From assembly GCF_003259505.1 (NCBI RefSeq), contig NZ_QLLK01000003.1, positions 372,001-436,000 of the forward strand: a stretch of 64,000 bases of DNA. The letters are read 5' to 3'. A program made the position numbers and the translations under genes. Positions within the stretch are counted from its first letter, which is position 1; every line of letters begins with the position of its first letter. The notes under the pieces are model-generated. The model was not told the origin of the DNA. It ran no database searches and worked only from the letters and a program-made list of their open reading frames with translations. Below are positions 45,706 through 53,322 of this stretch, one piece after another. Origin of the DNA: Algoriphagus yeomjeoni. Its GTDB lineage: Bacteria > Bacteroidota > Bacteroidia > Cytophagales > Cyclobacteriaceae.

Positions 45706-46527
45706 CTAGAAACAAATCTCCTTTTCCAACTCGCGGAATTTCTCCAACAATCCAAGGGACACAGACCCAGGTTTTCCGGTCCCTATTTCGTGCTCATCGA
45801 TTTGAGTTACTGGAAGCAAGACCTTGGTGGTGCTGGTGATAAAAGCCTCGTCAGCATTCAATGCCTCTTGCATACTAATAGGCCTGATTTGCACATCGCC
45901 AGCCAACTCTATCACATGCTTTCGTGTAATTCCCATCAGCACATGCAAGTCTGGAGTACTAATAATCCCATCCTTTACTATGAAGAAATTGCTTCGGGAA
46001 CTCTCGCTTAGTATGCCGTTCATATGATAGATCACATCTTCAGCGCCTGCATCTTTCCACCGCATGCTGTCCCAAACGGGGTATGCATAATTCGTTGTTT
46101 TGATTTCGGCGATAGGGCGTACATACTCCAGAGAGAGTAATTTGATGCCTTTGTCATATTTTTCCTGAGCAGGGAAAATCAGTGATTCTGCGAAGATAAA
46201 TAGCTTTCCTTTGGCAGGTGAAAAGTGATTTGGAGAAACGCCACCACTTAATACCATTCGTATTCCTCCTTCTTTGAGATTGTTTTTCTCAATCAATTCG
46301 TGGATTATAGCCCTTAACTCTGCTCGGGAATAATCCATCGGAAGAAAGGTTTTCTCAGCAGATGCCAAAAATCTATCCAAGTAACTTTCGAGAAAAAGAG
46401 GTTTAAAGTTAACTGTTCGGAAAAAATCAAAAATCCCGTAGCCTCGAATTAGCCCTAGGTCCATAGGATGTAGGGTGGCTTTTTCTGAGGAGATAATTTG
46501 CCCATCGGCAAAGCAAAATGGTTTCAT
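45706..46527 (-). CDS. class IV aminotransferase
   Basis: A 273-residue PLP-dependent fold-type IV enzyme. The PLP Lys is in EIKTTNYAYPVWDSM, preceded by the phosphate-side Arg in RYGIFDFFRT-like context near residue 30. ILSESSRSNFFIVKDG and a GITRKHVIELA segment are family signatures. This group contains branched-chain and D-amino-acid aminotransferases and aminodeoxychorismate lyase; the sequence does not settle which one. It is a stand-alone leftward gene divergent from a small lipoprotein gene. Confidence 0.85.
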   Translation of the reverse strand: MKPFCFADGQIISSEKATLHPMDLGLIRGYGIFDFFRTVNFKPLFLESYLDRFLASAEKTFLPMDYSRAELRAIIHELIEKNNLKEGGIRMVLSGGVSPNHFSPAKGKLFIFAESLIFPAQEKYDKGIKLLSLEYVRPIAEIKTTNYAYPVWDSMRWKDAGAEDVIYHMNGILSESSRSNFFIVKDGIISTPDLHVLMGITRKHVIELAGDVQIRPISMQEALNADEAFITSTTKVLLPVTQIDEHEIGTGKPGSVSLGLLEKFRELEKEICF

Positions 46528-46655
46528 TCTTTTCTAGTTTAAGAGCATCTAAAAATAATAGCTTAAGCTGAATAAATCACCTTCTATTATGATCTTACTT
46601 TATACCACTATTTATAGATTTAATAGTAACTTTACGGCCTAATGTTATAGTATTT

Positions 46656-47075
46656 ATGAAGCGTACAATTCTATTTTTAATTTTCTCCTCATTTTTATTG
46701 GTAAATGCTTGCGGTCCAAAGAGTCCAAGTGAGAATGAAATACTTCGTGAAGAAGTAATTGCCGTTCATGATGAAGTTATGCCAAAAATGGGTAATCTGA
46801 AATCTTTGGAAAGAAGAGCTCTAGAAAAAGTAGGTGAACTCGAGAAAGGAAGTCCTCAAGATTCAGCTAAAATCCAAGAATATAAAGCACTTGCCTACGA
46901 TCTGAATCATGCTCATGAAGCCATGTTCAAGTGGATGCGTCAATATGAGCCTAAGGATGGAGAACAATCACCTGAAGAGATTAAACAGTATCTGGAAGAG
47001 CAAATGGTCCTTGTATCTGCTGTTAATGTAGAAATGAAAGAGGTGCTAGCAAAAGCCGATGAACTTCTGAATTAA
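46656..47075 (+). CDS. small helical lipoprotein of unknown function
   Basis: A 139-residue lipoprotein (SSFLLVNACGPKS) whose mature part is nearly all helix and very charged, with a likely coiled-coil hairpin (~25-139). The pattern AYDLNHAHEAMFKWMRQY in the middle is distinctive, with His and Trp residues. I do not recognise a named family. It runs convergently into the cytochrome c gene with no gap between the stop codons. Confidence 0.75.
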   Translation: MKRTILFLIFSSFLLVNACGPKSPSENEILREEVIAVHDEVMPKMGNLKSLERRALEKVGELEKGSPQDSAKIQEYKALAYDLNHAHEAMFKWMRQYEPKDGEQSPEEIKQYLEEQMVLVSAVNVEMKEVLAKADELLN

Positions 47076-47516
47076 TTAAAATTCAGGCTTTTCCTGAAGG
47101 TATTTCTCCACCTGCTTTGAAGTGATTTTCCCTTCATTCATTCCCCAGATATTATATAAGTAGGTACTTATCTGTGAAATCTCTAAAGGAGTAAGTTTTG
47201 GGCTTGCTGGCATGGGTTGATTATAAACTTGCCCATTCACCATTATTTCACCTTCCTGCCCATATTTCATAATCCAAACAGTTCGGTGAATACTTTCTTT
47301 GAAATAATCTGAATCTTTTATTGGGGGGATTAAATTACCCAAACCCAGACCGTCTGCCTGATGGCAATTCCCGCAGTGGTTTTCGTAGATAGTTTTTCCT
47401 TCCACAGCATATTTCATTACTTCGGGATCTTCTATTTGTGCCAGTGTATTCTCTTCATTGGAGCTTTTGGGACTACATGCTGCCGCAAAAAATAGTAGTA
47501 TTAGAAATCTCTTCAT
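47076..47516 (-). CDS. monohaem cytochrome c lipoprotein
   Basis: A 146-residue class I cytochrome c. A lipobox lies at FFAAACSPK (Cys14), so it is membrane-tethered on the periplasmic side. The haem motif is C48-G-N-C51-H52 (ENHCGNCHQADG), with the distal Met likely in YNQPMPASPKLTP. It is the last gene of a hemJ-like/SCO/cytochrome operon; the SCO stop overlaps its start by 1 bp. It probably delivers electrons to, or is assembled with, a copper-containing oxidase. Confidence 0.9.
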   Translation of the reverse strand: MKRFLILLFFAAACSPKSSNEENTLAQIEDPEVMKYAVEGKTIYENHCGNCHQADGLGLGNLIPPIKDSDYFKESIHRTVWIMKYGQEGEIMVNGQVYNQPMPASPKLTPLEISQISTYLYNIWGMNEGKITSKQVEKYLQEKPEF

Positions 47517-48172
47517 TACTCCAAAAGCTTTGGGATATCAGAAATTAACTTATCTACTTGATCAGCCTTGGTGCCGTCATAAACACCCCTAATGTGCCCC
47601 GCATCATCAATAAGTAGAAAAGCGCCCGAGTGAAGAAATCCACCTGCTTCGTTCTGATCAACTTGGGCAGTGGTAATGTAACTAGTTTGTCCAAGTTCGT
47701 AGATTTTCTCAGCCTCTCCGGTAAGAAAATTCCATGTTTTTGCATCTTCAATTCCCAGTTTCTGAGCATAATCTTTTAGCACCTCGACTGTATCGTGATT
47801 AGGGTCAATGGTATGGCTCAGAATCTTAAAATTTGGATTGTCACCGAATTTCTCATACACACGAATCATTTCTTTTTTCATGATCGGGCAGATCGTTGGG
47901 CAAGTAGTGAAGAAGAAATCCGCTACATAAACTTTACCATCTACAGATGCATTAGTGATGGTTTCTCCTTCTTGATTTGTAAATGAAAAGTCTGCAATCG
48001 TATGATAAACTGTGTCCTGAACGAGCTTCCCATCTACAGTTTTTTCATCCACATGCCAGTTGCCAAGTTTTGGAAGTGGTGTGTTCTTTTCTCCGGCAGG
48101 TTTGCATTGAGAAAATAGAATTGAAATAATAAGAAGGGAGAAGATTGAAAACTTCATTTTCACAGAATTCAT
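47516..48172 (-). CDS. SCO1/SenC-family copper chaperone
   Basis: A 218-residue thioredoxin-fold lipoprotein (ILFSQCKPAGE). The copper-binding CxxxC is in FFTTCPTICPIMKKEM and the third ligand His is in GGFLHSGAFLLIDD. SCO proteins help assemble the CuA centre of cytochrome c oxidase or act as thiol reductases. It overlaps the hemJ-like gene upstream and the cytochrome c gene downstream by 1 bp each, a tight operon. Confidence 0.93.
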   Translation of the reverse strand: MNSVKMKFSIFSLLIISILFSQCKPAGEKNTPLPKLGNWHVDEKTVDGKLVQDTVYHTIADFSFTNQEGETITNASVDGKVYVADFFFTTCPTICPIMKKEMIRVYEKFGDNPNFKILSHTIDPNHDTVEVLKDYAQKLGIEDAKTWNFLTGEAEKIYELGQTSYITTAQVDQNEAGGFLHSGAFLLIDDAGHIRGVYDGTKADQVDKLISDIPKLLE

Positions 48173-48705
48173 TAGCTTTTTCTAAATTTTTTGTAGAGTC
48201 TGATGGCGAGCATCAGGCTTACTCCAAGTGTGATTAATCCAGCCAAACCCCAAACCATGCTCAAAGTGCTTTTCAATACAATCAAAAAGACAATAGCAAA
48301 GAGTAAAAGCGTGGACGCCTCATTCCATATCCTCAACTGTGTTGAGGTCCATCTGGTTCGACCAGCTTGCAATTCTTTGAAGAGTTTGTGACACCAGCCA
48401 TGATAGCAGTACAAGAGAAAGACGAAAGCTAATTTTGCATGCATAAAAGGCAGCTGCAAGAACTCGATACGGTAGGTCAAAACTAAAGTCCCAAAAATCA
48501 ACGTCAGTACTGCAGATGGCCAAGTGATGATGTACCAAAGGCGGGAGGCCATCAGGTCTAACTGAGGTTTGAGGATCAATCGCTCGGCCTCTGGGCGTTC
48601 CATTGCTTCAGTCTGATAGATGAATAATCGGACGATATAGAATAGCCCTGCAAACCAGGTGACTACAAAAATGATATGAAGTGCTTTGAGGTACTCGAAG
48701 GTCAT
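48172..48705 (-). CDS. HemJ/UPF0093-like membrane protein
   Basis: A 177-residue protein with four or five membrane helices. The N terminus LKALHIIFVVTWFAGLFYIV, with its conserved His, is the HemJ signature, and PFMHAKLAFVFLLYCYHGWC carries further conserved His and Lys residues. HemJ is a haem-containing protoporphyrinogen IX oxidase. The CopD family is the nearest alternative. First gene of the operon with SCO and cytochrome c, so a place in haem and oxidase biogenesis fits. Confidence 0.83.
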   Translation of the reverse strand: MTFEYLKALHIIFVVTWFAGLFYIVRLFIYQTEAMERPEAERLILKPQLDLMASRLWYIITWPSAVLTLIFGTLVLTYRIEFLQLPFMHAKLAFVFLLYCYHGWCHKLFKELQAGRTRWTSTQLRIWNEASTLLLFAIVFLIVLKSTLSMVWGLAGLITLGVSLMLAIRLYKKFRKS

Positions 48706-48758
48706 TCTCGGGATTTTCGGCTAAATTAAGGCCTAATCTTTATAACCGCACCTAAATT

Positions 48759-49166
48759 TTGAAAAGCTCTAAAATCATTTTCTGGATTATCACACTTGTG
48801 GTGATAGGACTTGTAGTTTATATCTCCTTGGCTTCACTCTCTCAGCCAGGAATGGAGCGATTCGATGGGAAATACAAAGAGCTGTCGACCTATAGAAATG
48901 AAAACAATACCGGCCCAGTGGTGCGGGTATATGCGGTAAAGGCTCTGGATAGTTCGACGGAATGGATGCGTGAATACGGAGATGCGATGCCACATACGAA
49001 ATATGGACGTACAGTCGTGTTCTTTTTCAATGATGGGATAGATCAGGAGATCAAGCTGTCTCCGAACGATCCATATTTCTCTCAAGGCATGCAACCTTAT
49101 GTGATTGCTACGTACCAAAAGAGCCCGATGGGGGATGTGAGTTTTACCGATGGCTATCCAAAATGA
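48759..49166 (+). CDS. single-pass membrane protein of unknown function
   Basis: A 135-residue protein with one N-terminal membrane helix (IIFWIITLVVIGLVVYISL) and a ~110-residue outer domain. No ATG precedes the helix, and TTG 48759 directly before it is the best start. I recognise no family. The outer domain is rich in Tyr and Asp and contains GRTVVFFFNDGIDQEIKL. It is divergent from the hemJ-like operon and overlaps meaB by 4 bp (ATGA), so it is co-translated with that gene. Confidence 0.7.
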   Translation: MKSSKIIFWIITLVVIGLVVYISLASLSQPGMERFDGKYKELSTYRNENNTGPVVRVYAVKALDSSTEWMREYGDAMPHTKYGRTVVFFFNDGIDQEIKLSPNDPYFSQGMQPYVIATYQKSPMGDVSFTDGYPK

Positions 49167-50161
49167 GAAAACGATTTACACTACAGGAATACAAAGAAGG
49201 CGTTCTTTCTGGGGATAGAACGAAGCTTAGCCAGGCAATTACTTTGGCGGAAAGCTCCTTGGAAAGTGACTTTGCATTGGCATCTGACCTGGTGCAGGAA
49301 GTTTTATCCTATACAGGGAAGTCTATCAGAATTGGAATCACTGGAGTGCCTGGAGTTGGGAAAAGTACTTTTATAGAGACTTTTGGTCAGTTGCTTTTAG
49401 ATTCTGGTAAATCCGTGGCTGTTTTGGCAGTGGATCCTTCCAGTCAAAAAAGTAAAGGGAGTATTCTTGGGGATAAAACCCGAATGGAAAAGTTGGCGGG
49501 CGACAAACGTGCATTCATTCGCCCTAGCCCAACTGGCAGTACCCTAGGTGGTGTTAGTTCCAAAACAAGGGAAGCTATGTTGCTTTGTGAGGCCGCGGGT
49601 TTTGATGTGATTCTTGTAGAAACGGTGGGAGTGGGGCAGTCCGAAACTGCTGTAAAAAGCATGGTTGACTTCTTTCTTTTGCTGATGCTAGCTGGTGCTG
49701 GAGATGAGCTGCAGGGAATCAAAAAAGGAATTATGGAAATGGCTGACGGCGTCGTAATTCATAAAGCTGATGGCGATAATCAAACGAGTGCCAAGAAAGC
49801 AAAATCATCTTATGAAAATGCCCTTCATCTTTTTCCGCTTGGAGAAAATAACTGGTCAACGCCAGTGATGACGGCATCTTCATTAAACGGGGTAGGTTTG
49901 ATGGAAATTTGGGAAATGATTCTAGACTTTGAAAGCAAAATGCTTAGGTCAGGCTTTTGGGAGTCAAATCGTGCTGAGCAGAGGTTGAACTGGCTAGATG
50001 AAAACCTACAATTTTTACTTAGTAAATTCTTTTTGGAACATCAGCAAGTCCAGAAAATGCTCACTCAAAATCGTTCGCGAGTTGAAAATGGAGAGCTCAG
50101 TCCTTTGGCTTTGGCGAGGGATTTGATAAGTACTTTTTTTCATTCCAACCAAAAACTATAA
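49163..50161 (+). CDS. meaB: methylmalonyl-CoA mutase-associated GTPase
   Basis: A 332-residue G3E-type P-loop GTPase of the MeaB/ArgK group. It guards and reloads the B12 cofactor of methylmalonyl-CoA mutase. Walker A is GITGVPGVGKST at about residues 53-64; VLAVDPSSQKSKGSILGDKTRM is a family signature, and VETVGVGQSE is the base-contact region. Length is normal. The B12 uptake cluster lies 2 kb downstream, consistent with a B12-dependent enzyme in the cell, although the mutase itself is not in the window. Confidence 0.92.
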   Translation: MRKRFTLQEYKEGVLSGDRTKLSQAITLAESSLESDFALASDLVQEVLSYTGKSIRIGITGVPGVGKSTFIETFGQLLLDSGKSVAVLAVDPSSQKSKGSILGDKTRMEKLAGDKRAFIRPSPTGSTLGGVSSKTREAMLLCEAAGFDVILVETVGVGQSETAVKSMVDFFLLLMLAGAGDELQGIKKGIMEMADGVVIHKADGDNQTSAKKAKSSYENALHLFPLGENNWSTPVMTASSLNGVGLMEIWEMILDFESKMLRSGFWESNRAEQRLNWLDENLQFLLSKFFLEHQQVQKMLTQNRSRVENGELSPLALARDLISTFFHSNQKL

Positions 50162-50911
50162 ATGAAATACCTGCTAATTATATTTTTATTCCTAGGTGTA
50201 GCTTGTGGAAGACCAACACAAGATGAAGAGCAAATCGTGGAGGATATTAGTTTCAGCACAAAAACCTTTACTTCTGAAAGGTGTAGTGATGATAATTGTG
50301 CCAAGGTTGAATTGAGTTGGCCAATCGCTGAAAATGTACCGGCGGCTTCTACAATCAATGAAGAAATAGAGCATCAATTGCTTGCTTACTTTCAACAAGA
50401 TAAAACCTATGATAACCTGGATTCTGCCGCCAAAGATTATCTGACTTCTTACGAAAATTTCATTAACGATTTTCCAGATGCCCCAGGTGGGTGGTCTATC
50501 GAAGTGAAAGCAGAGAAAAGCTATGAATCAGACAGTACGTTGAGTATTAAATTCAGCGAATACAATTTCTCTGGCGGAGCTCATCCAAATTCCAGTGTTT
50601 ATTATATGAATTTCGATAAGCAAACGGGAGAGTACTTAAGCTTTGATCGAGTAGTTTTGGATCAGGATAAAATGCTGGAATTGGCAGAAACTGCTTTCAG
50701 AAAATATCATGAGGTGGAACAAGGAAAATCATTAGAAGAAGCAGGGTTCTTTTTGCCTGAAACTGGTTTTTTTCTTCCCAACGCAATCGGGTACAAGGAT
50801 GGGAAGTTTGTACTGACTTACATACCTTATGAAATAGGTCCGTATGTGCTGGGATATACGGACCTTGAATTTGAATTGAACGAGTTAGAAGGGATTGTTA
50901 GGCAGAAGTGA
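50162..50911 (+). CDS. DUF4163/DUF3298 lipoprotein
   Basis: A 249-residue lipoprotein (FLFLGVACGRPT). The mature part shows the layout of DUF4163 followed by DUF3298: CAKVELSWPIAENVPAASTINEEI-type start, a middle with NFSGGAHPNSSVYYMNFDKQ (very typical of DUF3298), and an end with FVLTYIPYEIGPYVLG. The family resembles RsiV-type lysozyme-binding domains, but a function here is not shown. Its ATG follows the meaB stop with no gap. Confidence 0.82.
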   Translation: MKYLLIIFLFLGVACGRPTQDEEQIVEDISFSTKTFTSERCSDDNCAKVELSWPIAENVPAASTINEEIEHQLLAYFQQDKTYDNLDSAAKDYLTSYENFINDFPDAPGGWSIEVKAEKSYESDSTLSIKFSEYNFSGGAHPNSSVYYMNFDKQTGEYLSFDRVVLDQDKMLELAETAFRKYHEVEQGKSLEEAGFFLPETGFFLPNAIGYKDGKFVLTYIPYEIGPYVLGYTDLEFELNELEGIVRQK

Positions 50912-50918
50912 TGGGGTT

Positions 50919-52037
50919 TTAGAGGATGAATTCTCTGAAATTTTCCCTGTGAACTAAATTGTAATCAGCTGTGTAAGTCTCTTTGAATGCAGAAGGAATT
51001 GAGAATTTTGCATCTGGATTCCACTTGAATTCAAAGGCTTTCAATTTCCCGTCTTTTTCTTCGAGATAGTCCAGCTCCTGTTGGTTTTTGGTACGCCAAA
51101 AATAGCTGTTGACTTTTATTCCCTGATATTCTAGATACTTCAGTCTTTCGGACATCAGAAAATTTTCCCAAAGCGCTCCAATATCGTTTCTTAAGGCAAG
51201 TGGTTGAAGGTTTTTGATTAGTGCATTCCGGACTCCGTTATCATAGAAATAGATTTTCTTATTCATCTTTATTTCTTTGCGAAGATTTCTGCTGAAAGTT
51301 CCCATGCGATAGATCACATAGGCTTGTTCGAGGAGATCTATATAGCTAATGACGGTTTTTACATCGATCTGCAATGATCTGGAAAGTTCATTGTAAGACA
51401 CTTCGCTCCCCATCTGAAAAGCCAAAAGTTGCAAAAGGCGGAAGATTACATCCTGTTTTTTGATGATCCCCAAAGCCAACACATCTTTATAAAGATAGCT
51501 TTCTGTTAATTCATACAGTAGATTTTCTTGATCAGCTACATTGGTGATTATTTCTGGATAAAAGCCGTAAACCAGCCGGTTAGGCAGATCCTGTTCTGCG
51601 GCGACATATCCTACGGTTTGCTCGAATTCTTTCCAGCTGATAGGATAAAGATGAAAGGTCACTTTTCTCCCAGTAAGGGGCTCTTGAGTTAATCCTGATA
51701 GCTCGAAAGAAGATGATCCGCTCAGGATCAATCTCACTTCCGACATTTGATCATGGATTATCTTTGCAGTAATTCCTATATTTTCGATCCGCTGAGCTTC
51801 GTCAATAAACACATAGTTGTATTCAGCAATGATCGATTTGATCTGCATTGTGTTAGGTGTATCTAACAATCGTCTGGTAGTAGGGTCATCCCCGTCTAGA
51901 AATAGATAATCCTTTCCAGCTAGCAAATCATAAATTAGGGTAGTTTTCCCTACTTGTCTGGGACCTATCAGTATAATCACTTTCTTGTCCTGTAGCTTTG
52001 CTGAAAGGTTATGAAAATGAATTCTATTAAATTTCAT
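50919..52037 (-). CDS. AAA ATPase with DUF4143 domain (copy 2)
   Basis: A ~372-residue paralogue of the gene at 4226-5344. Walker A is GPRQVGKTT, Walker [11 protein letters not shown], the middle holds SYNELSRSLQIDVKTVISY, and the C-terminal DUF4143 part has GALWENFLMSERLKYLEY and ELDYLEE. The start is placed at 52037 (MKFNRIHFHN), matching the paralogue's length; a longer frame to 52073 would run into tandem repeats. Three ~32-bp repeats (52051-52135) lie just upstream. The role is unknown. Confidence 0.85.
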   Translation of the reverse strand: MKFNRIHFHNLSAKLQDKKVIILIGPRQVGKTTLIYDLLAGKDYLFLDGDDPTTRRLLDTPNTMQIKSIIAEYNYVFIDEAQRIENIGITAKIIHDQMSEVRLILSGSSSFELSGLTQEPLTGRKVTFHLYPISWKEFEQTVGYVAAEQDLPNRLVYGFYPEIITNVADQENLLYELTESYLYKDVLALGIIKKQDVIFRLLQLLAFQMGSEVSYNELSRSLQIDVKTVISYIDLLEQAYVIYRMGTFSRNLRKEIKMNKKIYFYDNGVRNALIKNLQPLALRNDIGALWENFLMSERLKYLEYQGIKVNSYFWRTKNQQELDYLEEKDGKLKAFEFKWNPDAKFSIPSAFKETYTADYNLVHRENFREFIL

Positions 52038-52050
52038 TCTCAAATATAGA

Positions 52051-52135
52051 CTTTTATGGAATATAATCCACAAAAAGCCATCTTTTTATGGAATACAGTC
52101 CACAAAAAGCCGTCTTTTTATGGATTTGAATTTTG
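52051..52135. repeat. ~32-bp tandem repeats with GGA-N6-TCC dyads before DUF4143 ATPase 2
   Basis: Two full units (31 and 32 bp, each starting CTTTTATGGA or CTTTTTATGGA and passing through CCACAAAAAGCC) and a partial third. Dyads are GGAATATAATCC (52058-52069) and GGAATACAGTCC (52090-52101), with a left half GGATT at 52122. Starts are 32 bp apart, the same spacing as in the array before copy 1. The nearest dyad is 20 bp upstream of the ATPase ATG. Confidence 0.85.
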
Positions 52136-52155
52136 GTAATTTTGAAATTAAAGCG

Positions 52156-52192
52156 AAAAAGCCGCTAAGAAATCAATCTCAGCGGCTTTTTT
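52156..52192 (-). terminator. terminator after the cobalamin-locus operon
   Basis: AAAAAGCCGCTAAGA and TCTCAGCGGCTTTTTT form a long stem with one mismatch around AATCAA. It has A and T runs on both sides, so it could stop both the leftward beta-propeller gene (80 bp upstream) and readthrough from the opposite side. Confidence 0.85.
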
Positions 52193-52272
52193 AGTAAATG
52201 AGTATTGAAAGCTTTACGTGTCGTTTTCTGCCGACTAATTTTCCAATCTTCCAATTTTAAAATCTTCCAATC

Positions 52273-53322
52273 TTAATAAATCAAGAACCCGGAAGGGCCT
52301 CTGCCTACTTCGAAAGTTCTAACCACAGAACCAGTTTCTGAAAGAACAGTTACTGTTCCATTACCTTGGAATCCATTGGAATTGGAAACATAAACTTGAT
52401 CCAAGTTATGGTCGTAACCAATTCCGTAGAACCCTGATCCTGTCATTAATTCAGTGAAAGTAGCAGAGCTTCCTTCTATGTCAATGTTAACCACAGCATC
52501 ATTGTAATCTGGCCATCCAGAGCTAGTCAAAACATACATTTCGTCATCTCCGTCGAATGCAATCCTGCTAGTAGCATTAGCGACAGGCACAGTGTATGTA
52601 TTTCCTAAAGTCAAGCTGCTCAGATTTACGGTATAGAAAATCACTTCATCGGTTGCCACTGCATAGATCCAAAGCACATTACCTACAGCATAAAACTGTT
52701 TTGGAGATGCTTCCAAGTCAATTGTTGAGACCACCACTTCCTGAGTTGCGTCGATGATTTCGATTTTGTTTTCTTCAGAACCAGCTACGATGATGAAATT
52801 GCCATGTGAGAAAAGATCCTCAGGCTTGTTCGAGACTTCGATTTTCTTTGAAACGACTCCACCGTCAAGTCCATTTACCACGGCTACATAAGAATCTGGC
52901 GTAGCATAGCTAGCATTATAAGGACCATAATCACTGATGAAAAGCTTACTTCCGTTCACTGCTAAAGATCTTGGTTGGTCCAATTCTGCAGAAACTGCCC
53001 CTAAACTTTTGAAGTCAGCTGGATTGACTATTTCTACTTTTCCGGTGTTTGCCACCAAGTATAATCTATCTGCCTCAAGCACTATGTCTTCTAATAAGCC
53101 AGCAAATGGACGAAGATTTTCAGCTTCAAAAATATTAGGTAGAAGTTCTTCCGTATTTTGATTTAAATGATAGACTTCTCCATCGTTTGTTCCAAAGTTC
53201 CCTTCGTTCATGATCAAAATACCGTTGTCGTATTTACCTAAAGGCTTTTCTTCTCCGCTATCAGAGCAGGCAAAAGAGACAGAGATCAGGGCAGAAGCCC
53301 ATAGTAGTTGGTTTAGTTTCAT
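52273..53322 (-). CDS. beta-propeller surface lipoprotein of the cobalamin locus (DUF5074-like)
   Basis: A 349-residue lipoprotein (ALISVSFACSDSGEE) with repeated ~45-residue blades, such as SLAVNGSKLFISDYGPY, FIIVAGSEENKIEIIDA and QVYVSNSNGFQGNGTVTVL. This resembles YncE-like/DUF5074 seven-bladed propellers often encoded next to B12 receptors in Bacteroidota. Its start overlaps the stop of the TonB receptor by 4 bp, so both are under the cobalamin riboswitch upstream. A surface partner of the receptor that helps capture cobamides is inferred. Confidence 0.82.
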   Translation of the reverse strand: MKLNQLLWASALISVSFACSDSGEEKPLGKYDNGILIMNEGNFGTNDGEVYHLNQNTEELLPNIFEAENLRPFAGLLEDIVLEADRLYLVANTGKVEIVNPADFKSLGAVSAELDQPRSLAVNGSKLFISDYGPYNASYATPDSYVAVVNGLDGGVVSKKIEVSNKPEDLFSHGNFIIVAGSEENKIEIIDATQEVVVSTIDLEASPKQFYAVGNVLWIYAVATDEVIFYTVNLSSLTLGNTYTVPVANATSRIAFDGDDEMYVLTSSGWPDYNDAVVNIDIEGSSATFTELMTGSGFYGIGYDHNLDQVYVSNSNGFQGNGTVTVLSETGSVVRTFEVGRGPSGFLIY

